DNA of 64,000 nucleotides from Proteles cristata cristata (GCA_017311185.1 JAESUZ010001514.1:2503474-2567473), one strand, 5' to 3'; numbered from the stretch's first letter, positions 44,501 through 56,016 are shown. Notes: generated from the sequence alone by a model not told the origin. A program made the numbers and translations.

Positions 44501-46646
44501 AATTGGCCCAGTCTCTGTCCCAGAGCCCACACCTACAAAAACTCCCATCTTTTTTTTTTTTTTCCCCTACCATGACTCCTAAGGCCTGGAATTAATTCTG
44601 CCATTGGCAAGTGGCCTTGTGCTCTCCTTGACGTCCTCTCGAAAGGCAAATACTCTTGCGTGTGGACAGTCCTGCGTGTTTGCTGCTGAAGTGTAAAGCC
44701 AGGCGAGTCTGGCCCTTTCCCAGCCTGCCTGTATGACCGCGGCCATGTTGCTTCTCCTCTCTGGGCTTTCACCTGACCCCTCAGCACGCCGGCCTGGATT
44801 CTTCACCTTCCACACTCTGGCAGTCACCCTTCTTCCTCTGCGGGGTGGGGCAATGGGAAGGACCCCTGCAGCTGCGTCGGCATGGGGGCAGGGCCCAGAG
44901 GCCACTGTGGCAGACACTTTGACCACCAGCCGGCCCAGATAGCAGATATCAGGCCTTCTTCCTGTTCTTTTCAGGACAGGTGGAGGAGCAGGTCTGGAGG
45001 GGGATGGGTCTGCTTCACATAGCAAGTCAGGCGGAGCTGTAGCCAGAGTGCAGGTTTCCTTGTGGCCAGTGCGGATCCCTCCACGCCGGCTGCCACCTTT
45101 CTTGAGAGTGTCTGGAAGGCCCATCAGCATGAGGGCCAGGGACAGACTTTCTCCTCCTCCATGGAGGGGGTCTCGGGGGGGAGGGGTGCTGCCTGCAGTG
45201 GGGCCCCTGAGTGTGAGGCAGAATCAAGCAGGACATCCTCTTCCTGAGGTCCAGGAGGGAGGGGCTGGTGGCCTCTGGCAAAGAACCAGGTGGTGAGGGG
45301 CCTGGAGCCTTCCAGAATGTGGTTCGTGGCTCCGGGTGCCCTAGGGCCACCCCTCCCTCCCTCTTTTTTCCTCCCTCCCTCCCAGGGAGGGGACTGGCTG
45401 AGAGTAATGCCATTTGTCCTAGCTCTGGGATTAGGTGCGGCCGCCTCAAGTGAGGAGTGCGCAACCATTAAGAGGACGCAGTGAAAGGAAGCAGAGCCCA
45501 GCGCTGCTCCCTGGAGGTCTGGTGGGTCTTGCCGTTCTCTCCCCGGCCTTGCCTTACCCTCTGACCACAGCCCCGAGGCCCCTCCCTCCCGTCCAGTCCC
45601 CCCCAGGTCTGTCTGGATGTGTGTGCACCCACGGTGTGGGCCTGTCACAGCCACGCAGGAGGGGCCCGGGGGTGCATGGAGTGGCTCAGGCTGGCCCCAA
45701 GCCTGTTGCTGGGTCCTGTCTGCCTTTAGGACCAGGAACAGGTTCCTCAAGGGTCCCGGCCCCTGGGCCAGCCCCAGAGAGATGGCTCAGGGCTGACCTG
45801 GCAGATTCCTGATGGAGGAGAAGGAGGTGGTGGCTGAGGGATAGGAAAGAAGGGCTGTTTCTCTCGATAGTTGGGCGAGCCTGTGAACCCACAGAAGCCA
45901 CAGGTCCAAGACTTAAAGATTTACTGCAGGGTCGTTGTGGGGAGCAGGAACCGTGAGGTCCCAGGGCGCTCAGAGGTCACATTCATGGCTTCAGTCTTGT
46001 CTAGACTGTGAAAGCCACAGCACGTCAAAGCCAGAAGGACCCAGGGAGAGTTCCCATGTTCTTATTTGTGGCATGGTGGGGGCTGGTCACAGACACCCTG
46101 CATTTGTTTGGAGTGCAGCATCTGTCTGGTGAGAGCCCGCTAACAGCTTTCATAGATTCTGAAAGCGTTCTGTAACCCAGGAGGTCACAAACTTCTGACC
46201 TAGTGCACACCCCTCGTTGTCCAGTTGAGGAAACAGAGGCAAGGAGAAGGGAAGTCTCGCCCAGGGGCACCTAGGGAGCGAGTGGCGGGGCTGGCATTCT
46301 GATGTGGACTCCAGGCCCACATGGGTTTTGGCTTCCTCTTCCATGAGATGGAGCCCACCCTCCACCCCCACCAGTGCACCTGCGTTTGGGAATCTTTCAG
46401 TGGGGGGGTGGGGGGGCATCTGGGGAATACCTGTGGAAGGACAGGGCCGGGGGCTGACCAGCACTGCCTGGCTCCTCTGGGGTGGCAGATGGGTTGGGGA
46501 GGCCCAGGGCATGATAAGCTTGTTTCTATGTCACCGGGAAGGAATGATGACCCATGCAGCAGACCCATGAGGCATGCCCGTCACCATTTCCCTTCGAGGT
46601 GGCCCTCGAAGTTGAGACCTCCTACTTCTTACCCTCAGTCCTGCGT

Positions 46647-46669
46647 CTCTCTCTCTCTCTCTCTCTTTC
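46647..46669 (+). repeat. (CT)n microsatellite
   Basis: Short pure CT run not attached to a SINE. Confidence 0.9.
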
Positions 46670-48479
46670 CTTCACTTGAGGCTGCTGCTGGGGGCGTGAG
46701 GCAGCCCCCTTTCTAACATGGACACCTGCTTGTCAGAGACGACAGAGGCCCCTGGGGCAGGGGAAGGCGAGGACCCTCTGGCTGAGGTCTTGCCTTTCTG
46801 GGAACCTGTGGTGTCCTTCTCTGCCAGTGCAGACTTTCCCATTCCTGGAGAAATTGGGGCAGCCTGTATGTAGGCAGCTGGAGCAGGTCATCTGCAGGAA
46901 ACCTCTTTCTGGACATGCTCTAGGCCACAGACCTGGCTCAAGAATGGTGTGGAATGCTGGGCATAAAGACTGTCGAGGGGTTACAAACAGGGGCTCCAAG
47001 GTGGGCTGGCCCGGGGTCATCCTAAGCCCTGCCTCTGACTAGCTGTGTGACCTTCAGTCAGTTGCTTACCCTCTCTGAGTCTAGGTTTCCTCATCTGTAC
47101 AGCGCAAATGTCAGTGATCCCCCTTCTCTGAGTGTGAGGATTGGGTGTGACAGATCAGAGAAAGCTCTCAGCAGGGCCCAGTGTGTGGCTGGTGAGTTAT
47201 CATGAGCTCATCCAGTGCCGGCTGCCCTCAGGGAGGGAGGTTATGAGATTTGCAGGGAAATACCATTCTGTTCCTTTTGAGTGCCTGTGACCTGAGCCTA
47301 AGAAAAATAGGAATGGATTTGACTCTATCATAGATGGATTTGGGGGTTGGAGTCAGGAAACCCTATTTGGGGAAGCCTCATGGGCTAGTGAAGAATGTAC
47401 CCTATGATGGGCCTGCCCATCTCGGTCTGTGTTAGGAGCTTTGGTGGGACTGGGGGGCAGCTGGTCCTGACCTGTCTTGTTCCGAACTCTGCCGCTTCCC
47501 ACCGGCCGTCTTATTTGTTTGCCTGGTAAAGCCTTTGTTCAGAGCCGGTGCGAAGGTAAACTCTCAACTCAGGCCCTGTTGGAGGAAAGACAAATTCTTG
47601 ACAAGCAGGTTCTAAGTTCCTGAGGTTTTTTGTTGAGCTTTCCCTGCTGGGGAACCCGGAACAAATCCCAGGTTAGGAACCTGGGAGTGAAGTAGCACCT
47701 CATGCTTTGTTTGCATGTTGACTGACGGCCGATTTGCAGGGCTCCTTCCAAGACGGGATGGGGATCGTGAGAGGCTGCTTTTGATGTTAAAATGCACGTA
47801 AAATGGACGAAAGCAAAGGCAGAAGGAGCACCATTCAAAGAGGGCAGAGAAGAGGATGGGCAGAGCAGTAGCATGTGATAGCCCTGCCTGGTGAGCACAG
47901 AGGACCCGTGTTGCTGAAGGATGAGGCGCATAGGCTCTAGAGCTGGGTGGCCCGTATGAGATCCCAGTCACCGCCTCGTTAGCTCTGTGGGCGGGGGCAG
48001 GTCGCACACCTCCTCTGGGCCTCACTGTCCTCGTCTGTAAAATGAGGGGAAGGCAGGTGATGGTGCTGCACTAAGGGTTAAATTAGCACATCGTAGAGGC
48101 ATATTGTGTCTAATAAATGCAAGTTCCTATTATTAATCCATTTAGCTCGGATCCACAAAGGGGAAGGTAATTGGCATGGGCGCATCTCTCTTGAGCACCT
48201 GTCTGCGGTGGGTAGGAGACCACATCTGCCCTGGAGAGCTTTTGGTGAGGGTGGGGGACCAGTGTTGTGACAGCCCCTGGCATCTGGCAGCACAGATCCA
48301 GCACTGGACGCTGGGACGCAGAGCTGAAGAGCCCATCTAGGACTTTGAAAGCCACAGCTGGCAGAGCCCAACGCCTGGCCGGCTGGCCTTGGAAGAAGAT
48401 GGGCAGGCTTTTAGTGGACAAGAAAATGGGTCAAGGTAGGTGGGGGTGGGGACAGGGGATCTTTTTTCTCTCTCGGGAT

Positions 48480-48950
48480 CTCAGTGTCCCCGTGTGCTCA
48501 CCGTGGGGTGGACTGCACACTGCAGCCCCGAGGCTCTGAGCCCGACTACCGAGAACCCCTTGGTGGCGGCCCCGGACTCCGGGGTGACTGATGGGCAGTG
48601 GCTGGGCCCTCGGCCAGGCGGCACTGCGGGCCTGTGGGGGAGGGGGTGTGCAGCGAATTCCAGCAGAGGAAGGGATTTGCTTCTGGTTCGGCCTCCCAGG
48701 GGTGTCATCGGGCTGGAGAAACTCCTGCACAGCTGGGAAGCAAATGTGGAGGATTTTCTGTGCGGCGCCGTACGTGGTGGGTGGGGCAGGCTGCGGCTGG
48801 GTGGCTGGCGGAGCTGGGCGGCGGCGGGGTGTGGCGGGGTGGTGGGTGGTGGTGTGATTGTGCTAGAGGTGTGACGGGCGGGAGGGGCCGGGTCAGCTGT
48901 GGGGCGTGGCCCTGGGATTGCCTGTGGGGCCGCCAGTGCCTGGGCCGGCA
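48480..48950. promoter_or_regulatory. Secondary CpG-rich cluster in intron 1
   Basis: CpG and G+C density rise clearly above the surroundings, with 'gcggcgccgtacg' and 'gcggcggcggggtgtggcgg'. A donor-like site CAAG|GTAGGT lies just upstream (GT about 48,436). Possible alternative promoter or enhancer; no proof of either. Confidence 0.3.
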
Positions 48951-50284
48951 GCCAGCCCTCCTCCCCCGGTGCCCATTCACATACTTTTGAGGCTGTTTGC
49001 CTGGCTCTTCTTGCACCTCCGTCAGCTTGCCACCCTGCACTTGTGCCTGTGGCCCAGATGGCGGTGGTGACACCATTTGAACATGTTAGCACCATGCGAG
49101 CATGCCTGTGCATTTATGTGTGTATGAGTAGGGGGGAATCTGGGGAGAGTGCCGGGTCTGACCCAGGCAGGAGATGAAAGCTGGGCTTAGGTGAGCACCC
49201 CGGGCTGCAGGGACCTTCTTGCATTTTACTCTGCAGCAGCGTCACACCAGAAACAGAAAACCTTGGGGTTTTAGTAAAGCCTGCATCTCAGTGTCCAGTG
49301 CCATTCTTGGTGCCTAGCCGTGCTCGGTAAGCACAGAACGAGGGGACAGGGAATGGGGCATCTGCTGTTCCCAACCCCCAACATACTCCCAAACCTGCCC
49401 CTGTTTCTTCTCTTTCTGGATCCATGGTGAATTTGATATGTGGCCCGGGGCCAGTTGCTTCCTGAGCGTCAGTTTCCAAATCTGTTAAATGGCTAATCGT
49501 TTTATCAGCCTGTATCGCCATGTGCCAGGCCCCGAGCTGTTCAGCACACATCATCACTCTAGTCTTGGCAGCAGCCCTGCAAAGATATAAAGCCTGTTTT
49601 ACACTTGGGGAAACCAAGGCTCAGAGAGGTTGAGGGATTTGCTCAAAGATCACGAGGCTGATAAACAAAGGAGGCAAGATTCAAGGCCAGGAGGCCAGGA
49701 GGGCTGTCATGCTAGCAGCTGGTGTACAGCCTCTGCACAGAATGACGTGTGCGGCCCTTCACAGGAGGACTGCAGCGCACAGTAGGCACCAGGTAAATGT
49801 GAGAGCTGGGTCACTGGGTGCGCGTCACCACAAAAGGCACAGGAGGCTCAGCCTCTGAGAGTTCTTGGTCCTGTGCCTGGTGTCTACCTGTCCACCCAGG
49901 GCAGAGATGGACCCTCTCCCCAGTCCTGATTCTAAATGGCTAGGTTTCTGGAAGGCCCCTGGCCTTTGCCTCCTCTCTCTCCAGGTCCTAGAGAGGACTG
50001 TGAGGGAACCAGAGCGTTTGGGAGTAGAGGGGTAGGTGGGGTAGGGAGTGACTTTCAACTCCAGAGCAGTGGCCACAGTTACCGTGGTATTTCCCGAAAG
50101 TGCAGCGTTGCCATAGCATCTCCATGACAACCAGAGCATCTCATTCATTATCCCCAGCACCTTGGCAGGGAGAGCTGGGTCTAGGGCTGGGAGAACACAG
50201 TGGGAGCCTGGCTGAGGCCCCTCCTGCTCTCCCCGTCCCAGCTAACATGTCCCTGCAGGCCCTGGAGCTGCCTCTGTCTCCTGG

Positions 50285-50735
50285 GGTCTGGGTTCCGATG
50301 TCAGCTCTGCCATGGACTAGCTGTGTGATTCTGGGCAAGTGACTTAACCTCTCTGAGCCTCATTTTCCTCAACTGTGAATGTCAATAATGACAGTAGTTT
50401 AAGGCTTAAATGAGATAAGGTACATAAAAGTGCTAACCACAGTACCAGCCAGGCTTTTGGTAAATGTTTGATATGTGGTAGCAGTAAAAATAACAGTGGC
50501 GATAATTATAATCGTTATTGTTGTTATTATTTTTATTATAGAAGCCCCTGGGCCTCACAGAGGTCTAAAAGACCAAATTTGAAGTTAGGGGGGAAAGCTA
50601 TTTGAGTCATGATTTACCGGTTTCCTATGTGACTGTGACAAGTCATTTCACTTTAGAGCCTCAGTCTCCTTATCTGTACATTGGGAATAATAACAGCTCA
50701 TTATGAGTCATTCATATCTTGAGTACTCAATTAGA
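50285..50735 (+). mobile_element. Two MIR fragments in tandem
   Basis: First: 'gtctgggttccgatgtcagctctgcc', 'gtgtgattctgggcaagtgacttaacctctctgagcctcattttcc'. Second from about 50,590: 'atgtgactgtgacaagtcatttcactttagagcctcagtctcc'. Confidence 0.8.
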
Positions 50736-51130
50736 ACCTCTGCCTGGGGAGAGGAGTGGGGGCTTCCGCGATGAATCAGACTTGTCTCTGTTCTTTGAGG
50801 CACCCAGGCATGTGGGGAAGAAGAAGGAATGAAATTAGTATTTGAGGAGGGCCTGTGTGCCAGGTGCTAGGAAGGGCCTCTGCCCCTGCGGACGTCAGTC
50901 AGTCCTGCACCTGCCCCTGGATCTGGAGCCTATAGGGTGCAGAGCTGTGTATAGAAACACCTCTAGTCTTCTCTGCATGGACCTCACGCTCAGGTGCACC
51001 CAGTGACTGGGCAGGAAGCCAAAGGAAGGAAGGAGGTCAGCTGTGGGACTGTGTTAACTGGGGAATGCATACCTCAGCTGATGGTGGCCTCTGGGTATGT
51101 ACCCAATGTCAGCCAAACATGCTCTTTTTA

Positions 51131-51352
51131 TTTTTATCATTCATTTATTCATTCATTCATAGAGGGTGCAACTAAGTGAGGGGCAGAGAGAGAGAATCCC
51201 AGGAGGGGCAGAGAGAGACAGACAGACAGACAGAAGCAGGACTCACTCAAAGCAGAGCTCGTGTTCACCTGATGTGGGACTCGAACTCACCAACCATGGG
51301 ATCATGGCCTGAGCGGAAGTTAGATGCTTAATGACAGCCACCCAGGTACCCT
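51131..51352 (-). mobile_element. Felid SINE, first of a four-SINE array
   Basis: AT-rich tail with (ATTC)n, (GACA)n insert, 'gactcgaactcaccaaccatgggatcatgg', head complement 'gacagccacccaggtaccc'. Target copy ACATGCTCTTTTT on both sides (51117-51129, 51355-51367). The most diverged of the array. Confidence 0.9.
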
Positions 51353-51391
51353 GAACATGCTCTTTTTTTTTTTTTTTAAGTTTATTTATTT

Positions 51392-51606
51392 ATTTATTAT
51401 TATTTTTAATATTTTTATTTATTTCTAGGAGAGAGAGACAGCATGAACAGGGGAGGGTCAGAGAGGGAGTCACAGACTGAAACAGGCTCCAGGCTCTGAG
51501 CTGGCAGTCAGCACAGAGCCCGACGCGGGGCTCGAACCCACGAACCGCGAGATCATGACCTAAGCGAAAGTCGGACACTTAACCGACTAAGCCACCCAGG
51601 TGCCCC
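51392..51606 (-). mobile_element. Felid SINE nested in the tail of the next SINE
   Basis: 'ctaggagagagagacagcatgaacagggg', 'gagctggcagtcagcacagagcccgacgcggggctcgaaccc', head complement 'gactaagccacccaggtgcccc'. TSD TAAGTTTATTTATTT at 51377-51391 and 51607-51621. Close to consensus. Confidence 0.95.
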
Positions 51607-51751
51607 TAAGTTTATTTATTTTTGAGAGAGAGAGAGCACAAGCAGGAGAGGGACAGAGAGAAAGGGAGACACAGAATCCTAAGCAGGCTCCAAGCTCTGA
51701 CCTGTCTGAGCCGAAGTTGGACACTTAACCGACTGACCCTCCAGGTGCCCC
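51607..51751 (-). mobile_element. Felid SINE (outer), internally deleted
   Basis: Begins 'taagtttatttatttttgagagag'; the body jumps from 'ccaagctctgacctg' to 'tctgagccgaagttgg', losing the B-box region. Its poly-T tail lies at 51368-51391, left of the nested SINE. Followed by a third target copy GCATGCTCTTTTT (51755-51767). Confidence 0.9.
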
Positions 51752-51770
51752 TGAGCATGCTCTTTTTATT

Positions 51771-52004
51771 TATTTATTTATTTGTTATTATTTTTTAATG
51801 TTTTATTTATTTCTAGGAGAGAGAGAGAGAGACAGCGTGAGCAGGGGAGGATAAGAGAGAGAGGGAGTCACAGACTGAAACAGGCTCCAGGCTCTGAGCT
51901 GGCAGTCAGCACAGAGCCCGATGCGAGGCTCGAACCCACGAACCGTGAGATCATGACCTGAGTGAAAGTCGGACGCTTAACCGCCTAAGCCACCCAGGTG
52001 CCCC
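51771..52004 (-). mobile_element. Felid SINE, last of the array
   Basis: (ATTT)n tail, 'ctaggagagagagagagagacagcgtgagcagggg', 'ggcagtcagcacagagcccgatgcgaggctcgaaccc', head complement 'taagccacccaggtgcccc'. Fourth target copy ACATGCTCTTTTTA at 52007-52020. Confidence 0.95.
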
Positions 52005-52219
52005 GGACATGCTCTTTTTAAAGAGAAGTTAGAAGTCCTAACTTTTATGTGAAATCTCATGATTTTAACAAAATGATAACTAATTTCAAATTTAAAAAGC
52101 TGTGCAAGCTAAAGAAAGCACGTTTGTGTCCTGTCTTGGCCTGAGGGTACTGGCATTTCCTGGGCCGCACGAGGGAAGGGGATGGGGCCCACAGAAGCCT
52201 GAGGAATGGGACTTGAGAG

Positions 52220-52440
52220 CAGGAAAGGGGGTGGTGGATAGGGATGACTTAAGAGAGGTGATGACATTGGAACCGGGGTCTTGAAGGATGAGTAAGTGTC
52301 CCAGGGGAGAGGGGGAGGCATTCCGGCAATGGGAACTCCATTAGCAAAGGCCTAGATGCATGACCAAGATTGGTGACTGGTTGGGCGAGGCTGGAGTTTA
52401 GGAAAACTGCTGGGGATGTCATATCAGCAAGACCCAGGCA
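52220..52440 (-). mobile_element. L2 fragment
   Basis: On plus: 'agagaggtgatgacattggaaccggggtcttgaagg' and 'ggaggcattccggcaatgggaac ... gcaaaggcc'. Confidence 0.55.
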
Positions 52441-52984
52441 GGCCCTGGGCAGCAGGGGGAACGTTGAGGCCTCAGCCCCCCGCCCCCGCTGTCCTGGAGG
52501 ACTTGGTGGCTCCAAGGAGATTAAAATCCCCCCAGTTCTCCATCCCTTGAGCCACAGGGGCTCTGAATGCAGGTGGGGGTGGAAGGTCTGGCACCAGATC
52601 TTTGAGAGGGCTGCAGTGGGGGACAGTGGCAGAGGCACCCCTCACCTGCGTGCTGGTGGCCGGCAGTTGGTTTACAAAGCATCTAGCCCTCTCCCCACCC
52701 CCACCCCAGAGTATTTGGCCTCTCTGGGGACACGGGCTGGTTGGCCCCCTCTTTTTCTCCCTTTATCCTCTCCTGGGCCTGGCCTTTGCCCTGCCCTCTC
52801 TCTGGCCTCCTGGCCTCTAAGCATCTGGCCCCTGCTTACCCATCTGGCTCTAGGGAAAGGCCAGGGCCTCTGCAAATGGGGGTTTGGGATTCCGAGGACT
52901 GGTTGTCAGAGACTTGAGAGAGAGCACAGAGCTGGTCTGATCAGGCTCAGTTATATCCACACTGTGCCTGCATTAAGGAAGGGA

Positions 52985-53190
52985 CAGGAGTGCGTGGTAA
53001 GAGCCGCTAACCCTTATTCAGGGCTGTGCGCCAGGCATGGTCTGTGTGCTTTCAGTGTGTCAACTCATTTGCTGTTCACAGCCACAAGAGCATGTCCAAC
53101 TTTGCTGTTTTACAGGTTAGGAGACTGGGGGCACAGAGAAGATAAGTAGCTTGCCCGAGATGACACAGCTGCTGGGCGGCTGCGCTCAGG
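52985..53190 (-). mobile_element. MIR fragment
   Basis: On plus: 'aacccttattcagggctgtgcgccaggcatgg', 'caactcatttgctgttcacagcc', 'gttttacaggttaggagactgggggcacag', 'gcttgcccgagatgacacagctgc'. Confidence 0.75.
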
Positions 53191-53804
53191 TGTGAATGAA
53201 GCCGCCCACTTCCGGTCTGCGTGCAACCATAAGGCTCTCTTTCCGTCGGACTTCAGGTCCATGGATATGGGGTCTGGATTCCTTGAAATTGTGACAGGAT
53301 TTTCCAGCAGCTATGCATATTTTTTATGGGAAAATGTCAGATTCCCACAGGGGTCTCTGATCCCTAGGTCCTGAGTCTGTTGCTTGCATCGTTAGTACAC
53401 ACGCTGAGAGTCTGTTAATGCGGTAGACTAAGGGCCAGTGACCACAGCACCCAAGCCTGCAGGGGAAGTGCAGGTGAGTGGCCGGAGTGGGCAGGTGCCC
53501 CCAGGCGTGGCAGGCAGGTGTCGGACAGCTGTCCTACCCCACCCACTGTGCTCAGGTCCTGGCCCCAGGCCAAGAGGCTGGGCTCGCTGTGGCCCCAGGG
53601 CAAAGAGCTGCCCTTATCAGTGGGAAAAAGGAGACAGTTGCAACCTGGAAATAAACAGGACTGTTACCCCAGCCCTCCAGCCTCCACCCAGGAAACCTGT
53701 TCCTTCTCGCCCTGCTCAGCTGGAGTTGCAAGGAGTTGCTGGAAAGCTTTGCACAGTCCCTTATCTCCAGGCTGAGGCACTTGCTTCTCCCCATTCCTAC
53801 CCCT

Positions 53805-54010
53805 GGTCAACTGGGCTTGTTCTTCTGGTCAGTTCAGGAACCACTTCCCCCAGGAAGCCTTCCTTGATTCGCCCCCTCCCCTTCAAGGGTAGTTGTGTGT
53901 CCCTGAGTTCTCTCAAGCACCTTTCCCCCACTATTACACTCACCCCCTGCATTGTTGGCACCTGTTTTTGTGGCTGCCTTCAGTTCCCTGTAGTGCTGGC
54001 ACAGAGTAGG
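53805..54010 (+). mobile_element. L2 3'-region fragment
   Basis: 'accacttcccccaggaagccttccttgattcgcc' and 'cattgttggcacctgtttttgtggctgcc' match sense L2 3' text; a reversed MIR piece follows to about 54,170. Confidence 0.6.
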
Positions 54011-54218
54011 ACTGGGACTGAGTTAGAGAATATCAGAGGTGGAAGAGCCCCAGAGCGCATCTGGCCCAAGCCCCTCTCTAACAGGCGGGAAGCCCAGAGA
54101 GGGGTTAGGGTGTGCTCTGGGTCACACAGCATGTCATTGACAGAGCTGGGAGCAACAGTGGTGGCCTAGACACTTCCTTATTTCATACTCCTGCCTCTTG
54201 CTTTTGAGCACATCTTTT

Positions 54219-54220
54219 CA

Positions 54221-54263
<43 letters not shown>

Positions 54264-54418
54264 GAGAGTGTGAGAGTGGGGGAGGGGCTAGGGAGTGTGA
54301 GAAAGACTCTCAAGTAGCACGAAGCCCCACGTGGCTCCCAACCCCACAACCCTGGGATCATGACCTGAATCTAAATCAAGAGTCCGTCGCTCAACCAACT
54401 GAGCCACTGAGGCGCCCC
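54219..54418 (-). mobile_element. Felid SINE with (TATC)n in its tail
   Basis: Tail replaced by a (TATC)n microsatellite (54221-54263), then 'gagagtgtgagagtggggg' and head complement 'aactgagccactgaggcgcccc'. TSDs TGAGCACATCTTTT at 54205-54218 and 54419-54432, identical. Confidence 0.92.
54221..54263 (+). repeat. (TATC)n microsatellite
   Basis: More than ten perfect tetranucleotide units; likely polymorphic. Confidence 0.95.
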
Positions 54419-54450
54419 TGAGCACATCTTTTAAAAACATTTGTTTTTCT

Positions 54451-54688
54451 GGGGCACCTGGGTGGCTCAGTTGATTAAGCATCTGATTTTTGGCTCAGGC
54501 CGTGATGTCACAGTTGGTGAGTTCGAGTCCCGCATCGGGCTCTGTGCTGACAGCTCAGAGCCTGAAGCTTGCTTCAGATTCTGTGTCTCCCTTTCTGTCT
54601 CTGCCCCTCCCCTGCTCGCTCTCTCTCTCTCTCTCTCGCTCTCTCTCTCTCAAAAATGAACATTAAAAAAAACTAAAACAAAACCATT
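54451..54688 (+). mobile_element. Felid SINE, inverted relative to its neighbour
   Basis: Head 'ggggcacctgggtggctcagttgattaagc', B box 'gttcgagtcc', (CT)n at 54617-54651, tail 'aaaaatgaacattaaaaaaaac'. Lies 32 bases after a minus-strand SINE. Confidence 0.93.
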
Positions 54689-54689
54689 T

Positions 54690-55150
54690 CTTATTTTCAC
54701 AAAACTGGTAAATGAGTATTATAGAAAATTTAGGAAACAGAAGAAAATAAAAATCATTCAGAGATAATCATTGTGATAATCATTGTTAACATTTTGGCTT
54801 TTTGTTTGTTTGTTTGTTCGGATTTAGTACCAGTTTCTGGCTTCTGCATAACAATTTTCAACAGAAATATGCCCATGCGTAGTGTCTAATAAATGTTTTC
54901 TGCCTTAACAACTTGTATGGTAATCATATTTCTATGTCAGTAACTGTCTTTTCTTCCACGTACTGTGAATGTTGTAAGTGGCTGCCTGGGCTTCTATCTA
55001 ATGCTTGCATTATAATTGCTAAGGACAATCCCCCATTGTTGGGTATTTGCTACTGTAAATAGCACTGGGATTTGTCTTCTTGTGGGGAAATCATTACACA
55101 TCTCTGCAATTACAACCTCTGAGATAAGTTCCTAGAAGTGCAATTGTCCG
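54690..55150 (+). mobile_element. Old L1M-like 3' fragment
   Basis: 'ggaaacagaagaaaataaaaatca', 'gataatcattgttaacattttgg', 'caatcccccattgttgggtatttgc', 'gataagttcctagaagtgcaattg' follow the order of ancient L1 3' untranslated regions. Confidence 0.55.
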
Positions 55151-55689
55151 GACTCTGGTATGCTGTGCCCCCACCCAGGGCACCGTGTAGTCTCGGGCCC
55201 GGGAAGGATTTTTTAAGACCTTCCCCTCCAAGTGCAGGTCTAAGGCTTATGTTCACTCCCTGGCTCTGTCAGCCCAGACCGTCACCCCTCCTGCCCCTGT
55301 CCTCTTCCCCATCTCTCTCCTGCTGGCTTTCAGCAGCTGTTTCCACTGTTCAAGGGAGACTGGAGGGCCGTGATAGGGGCTGCTGTTTGGGGTGAGGAAA
55401 CTGGGGCCTTAGATTAGTGAGTGTGGGTTTTCATTTACTCTGCAGGGAGATTAATACAGGTGGAGGCTCTGGGCAGGGGAGGAGGCTGAGGGAGACCCAG
55501 GAACCCCAAGTCCTGGCTGCCTGATAAGGCCGCTCGGCCCATGTAGACAGAGAAATGGGTGGGGAGGCGCTGTGTGGGTGAGGACGTGGTGTTCAGGCGG
55601 CATTCAGAACCCCACCTCGGGCTCTCAGGCCTTGCGCATGTTTGTTTCAGTCTGTCCTCCCTGCCTCTGGAGTTTGCCAGCTCTAGCGT

Positions 55690-55880
55690 TGGACTCGTGT
55701 AATTATAACAAACACCACCCCTGTGGACACCATATGCTTGGTGTGGCTCTAGGTGATTTCTGCACATTATGCGCATTAGGCTCAAGGACCTCATCCCTGA
55801 GCCTCTGGTGAGGCAGGTACTGTTGTCAACCGTTTCACCACGAGGAAAACTGAGGCCTAGACAGCTTGCGTGAACTCCTG
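55690..55880 (-). mobile_element. MIR fragment close to the NDST1 exon 2 acceptor
   Basis: On plus: 'cttggtgtggctctaggtgatttctgcacattatgcgc', 'gtgaggcaggtactgttgtc', 'aggaaaactgaggcctagacagcttgcg'. Ends about 100 bases before exon 2. Confidence 0.7.
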
Positions 55881-56016
55881 GAGCCAGGCTGGACAGCAGC
55901 CCCTGGGTTGGGCCCACCTAGGTCGGGGCCGTGTGTCCACACCCTGCGGACTTCTCACCTCTGGCTCTCTGTCCTCTCCACAGCGTTGGCCCTGGGGGCC
56001 CCACTGAGCGAGCGGC

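Larger units (their letters stand above)
34663..51116. other. SINE-free block in NDST1 intron 1
   Basis: No felid SINE was found across about 16.5 kb, while the window averages about one every 2 kb. MIR remnants occur at 34,680-34,850 (-), 35,840-35,945 (-), 36,695-36,945 (+), 41,270-41,520 (+), 42,490-42,720 (+), 43,230-43,430 (+), 47,015-47,200 (+), 47,935-48,130 (+), 49,505-49,695 (-) and 50,285-50,735 (+, two copies). L2 pieces lie at 37,835-38,036 (+) and 40,005-40,935 (-). The rest is unique DNA without exons that I can support. The many frames of 60-260 codons overlap on both strands. Confidence 0.6.
26119..55983 (+). other. NDST1: NDST1 intron 1
   Basis: Runs from donor GTAAGG to the acceptor 'ctctgtcctctccacag'. 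About 29.9 kb, a normal size for the first intron of a vertebrate developmental gene. Contains SINEs in both orientations, MIR and L2 remnants, a MER5A-like element, and a long SINE-free block. No coding exon was found inside it. Confidence 0.65.

Noticed and set aside
51131..52004. Regular repeats with spacers, superficially array-like
   Set aside because: Not a CRISPR array: the units are whole SINEs and the short repeats are their target-site duplications.
52370..53149. 259-codon plus-strand frame in NDST1 intron 1
   Set aside because: Starts in L2-derived DNA and ends in a reversed MIR; no protein family resemblance.
53438..54169. 243-codon plus-strand frame in NDST1 intron 1
   Set aside because: Runs through L2 and MIR remnants; no conserved motif.
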